This document shows positions 31,984 through 41,767 of a stretch of DNA of 64,000 bases, one piece after another. Made by a program: the position numbers and the translations under genes. Each line of letters starts with the position of its first letter. Positions within the stretch are counted from its first letter, which is position 1. Under the pieces are notes generated by a model, which saw nothing but the letters and a program-made list of their open reading frames with translations, searched no databases and was not told the origin of the DNA. This DNA is from Entophlyctis helioformis (Eukaryota; Chytridiomycota; Chytridiomycetes; Chytridiales; Chytriomycetaceae), in NCBI GenBank assembly GCA_025526915.1, contig JAHLKH010000004.1:62001-126000 (forward strand), written 5' to 3'.

Positions 31984-33040
31984 ATGGCAGCAGTTGGGGC
32001 GTCGCCGCGAGAAGCCATCTTTGCCATGCGCGCTGCGCATCAGCGGCAGCAGGAGCACGGCCAGCAGCAGGACGCGCACCCTGCAGCAAACCGCAGTCCT
32101 CTCGAGACACCGCCGACATCGCAGCTGCCACACCAAAAGATCCCAAAGGCAGCCCAGGAGCGGTACTTTACGCCAGACGAGGTGGCCGAACACAACTCGC
32201 CAGACGACTGCTGGCTGTCGTGGCTCGGTCTTGTGTATGATCTGACCAAGCTTGTCGAAGAGCACCGAGGTGAGTCGGGAGATGCTCGGCTGCGCGCAGC
32301 GGCCAATGCGGCTGGCCATGCCTGGCGTTTGTTGCGGACGAATAGCTCCGTCGGCCATTCTGACACGATCTGGCGGGGACATCTGGCGCGCCATGGATTG
32401 CCAAAAACAGGCAGCACGCTGCTGCTGCCCATCCTCAAGAATGCAGGCAAGGACATTTCGCACTGGTTTGATCGCAAGACGGGCGACGTAAGTGTGGGAG
32501 GCCCTGCATGGCCCATTCATGCCGGCAGCATGGGCCGCAATGGCCGGGCAGACCTGACAGACAAATGGCTGCACTGGACAGGTCAAAGTGCATGTGAATC
32601 CACTCACGGGGTGTGTGGTGCCATACACGCCAGAGGGCCGGTTCCTGCACGTGCCGCCCACGATACCGCGCACCGACTGGCGCTCTGCCAGCGACCCGTC
32701 CACGCCGTGGTGGCTGGACAAGGAGGAATACTGCATTGGCAACCTGTCGAGCAAGACGCGCAAGATCCGCATCATCAACACGCTGACGCGCGACGAGCAT
32801 GTGCTGCAAGTGTGCTCAGAGGACAAGCTCGCGGCCATCCAGGACCGGTACATGAATCTCAATGCACATGCCAAGGGATACATGTGGAAGCGGCTGGGCA
32901 CGCTGCTGGACATGAGCCTGTCGCTGGAAGAGAACGGCGTGCGAGACGAGAGCGCGTACTTTGAGCGGCTTGGCATTGACGAGGACCAGTGGCTGCCCGC
33001 CATCCACCTGTACTTTAGCGACGATCTGACGATTGCCTGA
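31984..33040 (+). CDS. CYB5D1: CYB5D1, cytochrome b5 domain-containing ciliary protein
   Basis: Cytochrome-b5-like protein that in green algae and animals associates with the cilium/radial spoke. Exons join(31984..32269,32411..32487,32582..33040), 273 residues (human about 228). It has a Gln/Pro-rich lead of about 55 residues, then RYFTPDEVAEHNSPDDCW and LGLVYDLTKLVEEH, DISHWFDRKTGD, PYTPEGRFLHVPP, RKIRIINTLTRDEH and the closing IHLYFSDDLT. An in-frame ATG at 31933 would add 17 residues but overlaps the AATAAA of DBP3, so I start at 31984. Only 84 bp separate it from DBP3. Confidence 0.9.
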
Positions 33041-33184
33041 GGTGCTGGTGATGGTTTTGGTGGTTGGGTGAGCCCTCGCTGCTGTCTGGAACTGGCCGCG
33101 TGCACCGGCCGCAGGCACTAAGCGCCGGCCAACTGCGCAATGAACAAGGTTTCCCTTGCAACGCGTATTCGACACGAGCGTGCA

Positions 33185-33465
33185 ATGAGCGGCAAGCGAG
33201 GGGCGGACGACTACCTCACGTCGGAGAACGTCCACGAGATGGACCGCGACGACCCCGATGAGACCGCGGTGGGCGAGGTGTGTTGTCCGTGTGTCACGCG
33301 CCGCCTGTGCTGCTGGCCGTGCGCTGTCGGCGTCTGCCTGTTGCTGTTGTTGCTTCCAGCCAGCCAGCCAGCCAGCCAGCCAAGATCTGCCAAGCGGCTG
33401 GCGGGTCCTGCTGGGCGACTGCGGCATGCGTGCGCGGCCGCTTCTGCATCACCAGTGCCTGCGCC

Positions 33466-33497
<32 letters not shown>

Positions 33498-35798
33498 GCT
33501 GGCACTAACACACTCTGACGCTGGCCACCACCACTACAACCACCGCCGCTGCTGCTGCTCGCACAGTCCATGTTCAAGACGGCGAGCAACGACGAGATCA
33601 AGCGACGCACGATCCGAGCGCCGCGCAGCCGCAAGTCGGGTGTCGGTGCTGGCGCTGGTGCTGGCGCGGGCTCGACGCCGGGCGGCAACGGCATGGCCGC
33701 CTTTGCTGGCTTTGGCGCTGGCATGGGCTTTGGCGCTGCCTCTGCGTCGGGCTCCGGGACACCGGGCGGTGCGCTTGGCGCCTTTGCGTCCATCGCGACG
33801 TCGGCCTCGAGCAGCAATCCCTTTGCGACATCTGCATCCGCTGGCCCAAGCGCTCCGGCCTTTGGCGGCTTTTCGTTTGGATCTGCTTCGACGCCTGCTG
33901 CTCCAGCCGCCCCTCCATCTGCTCCAGCCGCCTCGCCATTCAGCGGCTTTACGCTGCACGCTGGCGCAGGATCGCCTGCATCTGCTGCATCTGCATCTGC
34001 TGCTGCATCGACCGCTCCCTCGCAGCCCGCTTCATTCACCTTTGGTGCTCCAAAGCAAGATGCTCCATCGACGCCTGCGCCATCCAAGCCATCGGCACCC
34101 AGCAGCTCGCCCTTTGGTGCATCGCCTTCAGCATCCGTGTCGTTCAAGTTTGCTGCTGGCTCGCCGGCTTTGCAGGTCCCCTTTGCATCGAGCGCTCCTC
34201 TTGTGTTTGGCTCGGCGTCTGCCGCAGCTGCCACCACCACCGCACCGTCCGTTGGCGGCAACGGCAGCAACGGAAGTATCAATGGCGATACCAAGATGGA
34301 TGACGCTGCGTCGCCCATCTCGACCAAGGAGCACGCACTGACCGCCAATGGCGACAAGCTGGACGCCTCTGCTGCCAAAGACCTCGAATCGTACTGCAAG
34401 GAGCTGCGCGGCCTCAACGAGAGCTTCGCCACCCATGCGCGTTCGCTTGTTGATCGCGACTGTCTGCAGGATCTTTCAGTCGCATTTGACTCGTACAAGC
34501 AGCAGCGCAAAGCCATTCTTGCAAAGATGGGCAAGCTGGAGTCGCACATTGCCAAACCGTCGTCCGTCTCGCTGCCCAAGAAGCAAGCGCCAGAGAAGCC
34601 TGCCGAGAAGCCTGCCGAGAAGCCTGCCGAGAAGCCTGCTGCACCTGCTGCACCTGCCTTTAAGCCGCCAGTTCCGCCGCCAAACGCGACTGGATTTGTC
34701 CCATTTTCGTTTGGAGACGCAGGCTCGTCTGGTGCCAGTGCAGGAGGGTGGAAGCCGCCCGCGTCGCTTGTTCCTGGCCCATCGTCTGATGCGTCAAAGC
34801 CCAAATCAGACGTGGCCGCATCGTTGCCTGTCCCGTCTTTTGGCGTTCCCAAGCCAGCCTCTCAGCCATCGCCGGTTGCTTCTGAGCCTCCCAAGATCTC
34901 TTTCAGCTTTGGTGCAGCACCGTCCACCACTGCAGCGTCCCAGGGTAGCGAGGCCAGCAAGCCAGCCAGCACGTCGTTCTCATTCGGCGTCAAGCCCGCA
35001 GCAGTTGCAGAGCCGGCAAGCACATCTGCCCTACTAGCCGCACCTGCATTCGCAGCACAGAGCGCAGGCTTTTCGTTTGGTTCCGGATCGACAAGCACTG
35101 CCGGATTCGTCTTTGGCGCGTCTCAGCCGTCCCCGTCATCTGGATTCTCATTCACGCCTGCTCCCACGCAGACGACCAGCTTCTCGTTCCTTGGCGCTTC
35201 GACGGCATCGACTGGGGCTGCCGCGACAGCCACGCCTGCTGTGACGGCACCGTCGGCTGGGTTTACGTTTGGATCTTCTACTGGATTCAGCTTTGGTGCT
35301 GGTCCTGCCGTCTCGGCCACGCCTGCAGCTGTTGCTTCAGCGGGTGCCGATGGTGGCGGTGGTGGCGGCGATGGCGATGGTGACGATGATGCAGCGCCGC
35401 CAGAGGAGCAGGTGGGCGATGCGCTCATGACGGGTGCTGGCGAAGAAGACGAGACAACCGTGTACGAGGTGCGCGCCAAGGTCATGCACAAGGTGCCGAC
35501 GGACGACGGGAAATTCAGCTGGAAGACCAAGGGCCTCGGCCCGCTCAAGCTCAAGCGCCACAACGTCACGGGCAAGCTCCGGCTGCTGATGCGGGCCGAC
35601 ACGGTCGGGCACATTCTCATCAACGCAGCGCTGACGCGGTCGACGCCGGCCAGCGTTGCCACTCCGGCCCACGTTTCGATTGCAGTGCCGTCGGCCACCG
35701 CGGGCAAGTTTGAGTATCTGATGCTCAAGGTCAAGACGCCCGAGGCGGCCGTTGCGTTGGTGGATGAGTTGACCAAGGCCAAGGCCTCAATACAGTAG
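33185..35798 (+). CDS. NUP2/NUP50-like FG nucleoporin with Ran-binding domain
   Basis: Mobile nuclear-basket nucleoporin that helps release cargo from importin-alpha. Exons join(33185..33277,33567..35798), 774 residues. The N-terminus MSGKRGADDYL...KTASNDEIKRRTI resembles the importin-alpha-binding M-x-KR-x-A segment of NUP2/NUP50. The middle is a long Ala/Ser/Pro-rich region with FSFG/FGF-type repeats (SFSFG, FTFGS, FVFGA) and four EKPA repeats. The C-terminal about 110 residues form a RanBD1 domain (EVRAKVMHKVPTDDGKFSWK, VTGKLRLLMRADTVG). An in-frame upstream ATG at 33140 is possible, but the conserved start favours 33185. Intron 1 is full of ccag and tgtc tetranucleotide runs. Confidence 0.85.
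33355..33497 (+). repeat. Tetranucleotide microsatellites in the nucleoporin intron
   Basis: A run of about six CAGC-type units (33356-33384) and a run of about seven TGTC units (33465-33495) lie within intron 1. Similar CTGN runs occur in introns of UTP15, SERINC and SEC24. Confidence 0.75.
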
Positions 35799-35861
35799 CG
35801 TGTTCGTTTTGACGCACCATGCGAGTGTTGAGCAAGAGTTTCCCACAAAACTACTTAACCA

Positions 35862-37708
35862 ATGGGCGGCGACTACACAAACTTTGCGACGCTTGCCGTG
35901 CATGCCGGCCAGGAGCCTGGTACGTAGACCGCGACGGCGGCAGCGACGCAATGCAGCCCGTGCGTGCCATGCAGCACGGCACGCAGACACATGCAGACGC
36001 AGGCACACACATGCAGACATGCAGAACTGACGGCGATCCCATGCCCTGCTCGTTGCAACTGTGGCTGCTTGCTGCGCTGTGCTGCGCTGTGCTCGACGGC
36101 AAACGACAACGACAACGACAACGACAACAACCACGGCGATCTGCCGTGGTGGCAACGTCGCATCCCTGGCCCGCGCGGACGCCGCCATGTGCCTGCGCGC
36201 AGACCCCGTCACGGGCGCCGTCATCCCTCCGCTGTCGCTGTCGACGACGTTTGCGCAGTCCGCCGCCGGCGTCCACAAGGGCTTCGAGTACTCGCGCTCG
36301 GCAACCCGACCCGCGCCAACTTTGAAAAGGCCGTGGCGGCGCTCGAGGGTGCCAAGTACGGTAAGCAGCGGCGCCTGGCCGGCACGCCGATCCGCACGCA
36401 TGTCTGCTCGATGCCAACCTGCTCCATGCGCCGTCCCGCTAACGCCGCTCTCTCGCTTGTTTGCTTGCTCGCCCGTCCGCCCGCTGCAGGCCTTGCATTC
36501 GCCTCGGGATCCGTGACGACCGCCACGGTCGCCTCGCTCGCCGGCAACGGCTCGCACATTGTCTCGGTCAACGACGTCTACGGCGGCACCTTCCGCTACT
36601 TTACAAAGGTCGCCAGCACGTACGGCGTCGAGACCACCTTCTGCGACCTGCGCACGCCCGACAACATCCGCTCGGCCATCAAGCCCAACACCAAGGTGCG
36701 TCCTGCGCTGCCTTGCGTTGCCTTGCGTTGCCTTCCCCGCCTGCTTTTTTTCCGTGTCGCGATCCTGCCGACCCAAGACGTCATCCCGTTGGCGTCATCC
36801 CGTTGGCTGATCTGCCGCCTGGGTCGCCTGACGCCTGTGTGCCTCCCTCGTGGCCCTCGTGCCCCTCGTGACCATCGTGACCATCGTGACCATCGTGACC
36901 GCCGTGCACAGCGCAACTAACCTGGTCTTGCACAACGCGTCCCTACTGCGCGCAGCTCGTGTGGATCGAGACGCCCACCAACCCCACGCTCCGCCTCGTC
37001 GACATTCGCGCCGTCGCCGAGATCGCCCACACCCACCCCGGCGTCCTCGTCGTCGTTGACAACACGTTCATGAGCCCCTTCTTCCAGCGTCCTCTCGAGC
37101 TCGGCGCCGACATTGTGGTGCACTCGGTCACAAAGTACCTCAACGGCCACTCGGACGTCGTCATGGGTGTTGCCGTGACCTCCAACGATGCCGTCTACGA
37201 GCGCCTCAAGTTCTTGCAAAACTCGATTGGCGGCATCCCCAGCCCCTTTGACTGTTTCCTGGCCAACCGCGGCCTCAAGACGCTCCACATCCGCATGAAG
37301 CGCCACGAGGAGAACGCGCTCGCCATTGCCGCGCACCTTGAGGCTTCTCCGCTTGTGGGCGAGGTCATCTACCCTGGCCTCAAGAGCCACCCGCAGCACG
37401 AGCTGGCCGTCCGCCAGCAACACGGCTTTGGCGGCATGGTGAGCTTCCGCATCAAGAACGGCGATCTGAAGGCGTCCAACACGTTCCTAGGATCCTTGAC
37501 TCTCTTTGCTCTGGCCGAGTCGCTCGGTGGCATCGAGTCCCTTGCTGAGCTGCCCGTCATCATGACCCATGCCTCGGTCGCGCCTGAGCTCCGTGCCGAG
37601 CTTGGCATCACCGAGTCGCTCATCAGACTGTCGTGCGGAATCGAGGACGTTAAGGATCTGATCGCCGACATTGACCAGGCTCTCAAGAAGGCGCACGCTG
37701 TTCTCTAA
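35862..37708 (+). CDS. Cystathionine gamma-lyase
   Basis: PLP enzyme of reverse transsulfuration that cleaves cystathionine to cysteine, 2-oxobutyrate and ammonia. Exons join(35862..35919,36203..36360,36490..36695,36956..37708), about 391 residues (yeast Cys3 394). Motifs: FATLAVHAGQEP, IPPLSLSTTF, GFEYSR, the substrate-pocket MNDVYGGT-type VNDVYGGTFRYF, WIETPTNPT, VDNTFMSPFFQRPL, and the PLP lysine in HSVTKYLNGHSD. In exon 2 the conserved SGNPTR reads only if one G is added at the GG of about 36299-36300; the phase to the next intron then closes. This is probably an assembly deletion. It is the last gene of the plus-strand run. Confidence 0.92.
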
Positions 37709-37931
37709 GCGCCATCCGCCTCAAAGTCTCTGGAGAGAAAGAGAGGCTCTGCAGCTGGAGAAACGACCCTCTCCTCTTGGTTTGTTTGGTGCTCTGCGAA
37801 TGATAGACTCGTGGCTACGCTTCCTGCCTCGTTTACTCTTCGCGGTTCACTGGTTCATTCATTGAGGCATCGCCTCCTAAACGTTGTTGCCAAGTCCTTG
37901 GTCAAACCTTTTGTTGATGAGGCGTAGTGGA
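37709..37931. other. Tail-to-tail spacer
   Basis: A 223-bp gap between the cystathionine gamma-lyase and SARAF stop codons. I see no gene in it. Confidence 0.4.
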
Positions 37932-39179
37932 TCAGCGACGGCGAGTGCCGCCGTAGCCTGATGCTGTGCGAGTTGTTGGCGTGGTGCTGCTGCCAGATGA
38001 GGAATAGCTGGAGGTCGATCGCGTCGGTGGCGGCGACGGAGTGCGTCGTCTGGTCCGTGAAGCGTAGTAGCCCGAGTCACTGTCGTCGTAGCCTGAGCCA
38101 AACCACGAAGAGGACGCCGGTCTGCTGTATGACGTGTAGTATGAGGACCGGTACGGTGGCCGGTTGTTGTTTCCAAACAGCGAGCCCAGGAAGCCGCCAA
38201 TGGAGAACCCAGACCAGAAGCCAGGACGCGATCCAGACGCTGACGGGTACGGTGGTGGGCTGTTGGGGTCGGTACCAGAGTTGAACGAGCCTGGGAAGTT
38301 GGCGTTGTTGTTGGCGTTGTTGTTGTTGGCGTTGTTGCTGCCGCCCGACGATCCAGACGCAGACGCGCGGCCAGCACCGTGGCTTGGTCTTGCGGCCGAG
38401 ATGCACGAGCGCCAAAGAGCGTATCCAAGAAAGGCAAAGACGGCCGTCCAGATAACGAGCGACTCGAGGTGGACGGTGCTGGCATGGCCGCTAGCGGCCA
38501 CATACACGCGGGGCTTGCGGCGATGGCTCGATCCAGACCAGCGCGACCACCATGACGACGGCTCTGCACGGTCGCTGCGCCTGTCGTAGGTGTCGCCGTC
38601 ATCGTCAAAGCGGTTGCGGCTGTGGCTGCCCTGTCTGCCGTTGAGCTTGTCCCTGGCCTGCTGCGCCTGCTGCTCCTTCAACGCCTGGCGGCCCTTTGCG
38701 GTCAGATACAGCGTGTACTCGACGCCGCACGAGCCGGCGAGCACGTAGGGGTCGTCGGGGTATGCGTATCCCTCGCAGGCCACCGTGGTCTCGCCAAAGC
38801 GGTAGTAGTCGTCCATGTCGGCCTCGCACTTCCAGCTGAAGTCACCCCGGCCATCCGACCCCTGGTTGGTGCACTGGATGACTCGCGGGACAAAGTCGCG
38901 GCAGGCGTCGCCGCCGACGCACGCCAGCTGCGGGATGGCGGACGTGCGCCTGGCGGTGGTCATACGGTCTCGGTGCAGCGTGAGCGCCTTGACGTCGGCG
39001 AGCTTGACCTTGGAGTGCGCTGCCTTGGCAGCGACGGCCGGGGCAGACGCCAGGAACACCAGCACGACGGCGGCCAGAGCGACGAGCAGCGTCGTCGTGG
39101 CAGCCAGGCGGCGCATCGGGCGTCGGCGCAGTTGGCGCTCGTGCTGGTGTTGCAGGGGCTGGCGGGGCTTGTCGGGCAT
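37932..39179 (-). CDS. SARAF: SARAF (TMEM66), regulator of store-operated calcium entry
   Basis: ER membrane protein that in animals inactivates STIM/Orai store-operated Ca2+ entry. Single exon, 415 residues from ATG 39179 (human 339). A signal/anchor (LLVALAAVVLVFLASAPAVA) precedes the cysteine-rich lumenal domain: DVKALTLHRDRMTTARR, IPQLACVGGDAC, VIQCTNQG, FSWKCEADMDDYYRFG, VACEGY and GSCGVEY. One transmembrane helix (LVIWTAVFAFLGYALW) and a Ser/Asn/Tyr-rich cytosolic tail follow. The last residues, TRTASGYGGTRRR, are the same as I recall for vertebrate SARAF. The start could also be the Met at 39116. Confidence 0.92.
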   Translation of the reverse strand: MPDKPRQPLQHQHERQLRRRPMRRLAATTTLLVALAAVVLVFLASAPAVAAKAAHSKVKLADVKALTLHRDRMTTARRTSAIPQLACVGGDACRDFVPRVIQCTNQGSDGRGDFSWKCEADMDDYYRFGETTVACEGYAYPDDPYVLAGSCGVEYTLYLTAKGRQALKEQQAQQARDKLNGRQGSHSRNRFDDDGDTYDRRSDRAEPSSWWSRWSGSSHRRKPRVYVAASGHASTVHLESLVIWTAVFAFLGYALWRSCISAARPSHGAGRASASGSSGGSNNANNNNANNNANFPGSFNSGTDPNSPPPYPSASGSRPGFWSGFSIGGFLGSLFGNNNRPPYRSSYYTSYSRPASSSWFGSGYDDSDSGYYASRTRRRTPSPPPTRSTSSYSSSGSSTTPTTRTASGYGGTRRR

Positions 39180-39380
39180 CTGGTGTGAGTGCAGGTGTGT
39201 CGGCGAGTTCGACAGCAAGTGCGTCAACAAACAGCCACGTTTTATATGGAGCGTCGAGGTGGCGAAACCCATGTGGCGTGCGCTGATTGGCCACGCGTGT
39301 TGGTGCGTGTCAGTGCGTGTCAGTGTTCCGTTGGCCGCCGCGTCAGGCTGCCCCTCAGCGAGCAAACAACAGCAACGAGC
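39180..39380. promoter_or_regulatory. Divergent SARAF/SERINC promoter
   Basis: A 201-bp gap between divergent start codons with a run of gtgcgtgtcagt repeats (about 39303-39323). No CACGTG or CCAAT pair is seen beyond a single ATTGGCC. Confidence 0.4.
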
Positions 39381-41417
39381 ATGCTGTGCGGGCTGACAAA
39401 CGGTGCGTGCGCGCGTCGTCTGTGGCTGCTGCTCGCGTCCAGCACAGCAGGACTGGCAACCAGCCAGCCAACGCTCACACGGGCTGACGGACGCACATTC
39501 GCTGCAATGCAGTGCTGTGCGGCACGGCGCGTGGCCTGTGCTTTGGCCTCTGCTCGATCCTCGGCTGCCGCGTCATGTCCGTGTCAACACGCGCGCTCTA
39601 CACGCTCGGTCTGATCGTCTCGTGCGTCCTCGCTCTGCTGCTCAAGTACGTCTGTCTGTCTGCCCGTCTGTCTGCCCGCCCGTCTGCCTGCCTGCCCATC
39701 TCGCTTGCATTCCTTGCATGGTATGAGAACCGGGCCACGACTTGACACTCACCTTGAATTGGCCAATGACTTACAGGACCAATGGCGCAAAATGGCTTCC
39801 GCAGGTCGTCACGCCAGAGTGCGGTCCCACCTGCTGGAACTATCTCGCTGTGTACCGCATTGCCTTTGGCCTCGTTCTGTATCACGGCTTCCTCTTCGTT
39901 GTTCTGCTTGGCGTCCAGTCCTCGTCGGAACCTCGCGCAAACATCCAGAACGGGTGCGTGTCTGGCGTCCATGTGCTGCGTGGGCTGTGATGGTCGCCCC
40001 CAACCCCCCGGTTTTTACAGCGCGGCTTACACGCCCACCAAACACACCTGGAATCAGCCTGTGGCCTGTCAAGCTTATGCTGTTCATCGCCGTCACTGTC
40101 GGCCCTTTCTACATGGAAAACTACCTGTTCTACAACTTCTGGATTGCCTGCCGTAAGACCCAGCGCTCCTTTGTCGGCATCATGCGACTGGCCCTGAAGC
40201 CACAACCACATCGCAAGGCGTGCATCCACTAACCAGCCTGGCTGCCGCGGCCTCCCATGTTCACAGTGGTCTTTAGCTCCGTCTTTATCATCCTACAATC
40301 TATCATTCTGATTGACTTTGCCTGCACCATGTCCGAGTCGTGGGTGGCAAAGTACAACGAGACGAGGAGCCCTCTGTGGCAGTATTTTCTGGTCGGCACC
40401 ACCGCCCTTTCGCTCCTGTCCTTTTTCGTAGCATCGATCCTCCTCTACGTCTACTTTTCGGACGGCTGTAGCCTCAACGTGTTCTTCATCACCTTCAACA
40501 TCATCCTGTGTCTGGCCCAAGTGTCCATCAGCATTCTCCCGCGCATCATCAAAGCGAGCAGTCGCGGCGGCGGCATCTTGCCATCCGCCATGCTGTCCTT
40601 TTACAATACCTATCTTGTCGCAACTGCAAGCGTCAACAATCCACAGCAGTGCGGTCTCGCCCGCATCCTTGCATCGCCCATCGCCAACACGACAAACACC
40701 ACCGCAACATCCACCGTGTTCACTGCGGTGGCTACCACTTTGTCGTCGACAGTTGCAACAACAACCTCGACAGCATTTGCGCCATCAGCCACAGGCATCT
40801 TCAACGGCACAGGCAACACAACACTGACCAACGTCACAAGTTCCGGCAGTGTGCTGTCGTACACCATTCCGTCGATGCAGGCCACGACCATCATTCAGAT
40901 CACCGGCATCGCATTCACCGCCCTCATGATCGCGTACATGGCCTTTTCAACTGGAACCACCGACTTGTCGAGCGCACCCGTGTATGGCGACATTAACGAC
41001 GAGTCGGATGGCGTTGTGTACAACTACTCGTTCTTCCATCTTGTCTACGCATTGACGGCATTCTACATGGCCAGCGTCTTTACCAACGTGAGTCCGTCCC
41101 CAGCACGGTGCATCGCATGCAGCCTCTTGCTTACCCATCCGCCCATGGATCGCAATCCATTTGATGCGCACAGTGGGAGTCGCTGTCAGTCGCATCCGAG
41201 TCTGGTGTTGATCTCCTGGCCGTCAACAAGGGCCAAGGAGCCATGTGGGTGAGTATTGGTGTCGCCAGTCGCCGCCATTCATGGCTGATTCAAGTCTCTG
41301 ACTGCGACGTTCAATGCTCCACGACAGATCACCATCATCACGAGCTGGATCAACGTCCTGCTCTTCATATGGACTCTGGTCGCTCCTGTCGTTCTCCGCA
41401 ACCGAAAGTTTGGATGA
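39381..41417 (+). CDS. SERINC/TMS1-family membrane protein
   Basis: Multipass membrane protein of the SERINC family (about ten transmembrane helices), proposed to act in serine-derived lipid synthesis or as a lipid scramblase. Exons join(39381..39402,39513..39645,39777..39953,40058..40152,40267..41087,41174..41248,41328..41417), 470 residues. Exon 1 is just 22 nt and supplies MLCGLTN. Diagnostic segments are CGPTCWNYLAVYRIAFGL, SSSEPRANIQNG, LIDFACTMSESWVAKY, GCSLNVFFITFNI and the C-terminal SWINVLLFIWTLVAPVVL. A Thr/Ser-rich lumenal loop (about residues 245-310) is longer than usual. Intron 2 is mostly tctg/cctg tetranucleotide repeats. Confidence 0.92.
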
Positions 41418-41767
41418 ATAACAGCTCGGTTTACCGTGAAAACATGTATTGTGATCGTCGAGATACCCATCATCATCCTCGCCTTGTTCCTTGTTGGCAA
41501 TGCGCCATTTTCATCTAATCTTCTCCAAGCCTCGTTCCCCGCCAGCAGGCCATCTTCTTATCAATCCATCCATATCGTGCTGCGGTTATTCCAATTTCGT
41601 CTCATTAATCCTCGAGTTTCCATGTTTCATCGTGCTGTGTGGCGGTGAATGCAGCGGTTGTTATGATTGTTGTTGGTGTTGTTGGTTGGGTGCTGGTAGT
41701 GTGTTGCAGTCGCTTGGTGAACAAGCGAGGCGGAGGGCTGCCAACGGACAGCCAGAAGGACGCTCAA
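41418..41767. other. Tail-to-tail spacer
   Basis: A 350-bp region between the SERINC and kinase stop codons. It is relatively AT-rich, with no open frame of note, and probably holds both 3' UTRs. Confidence 0.4.
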
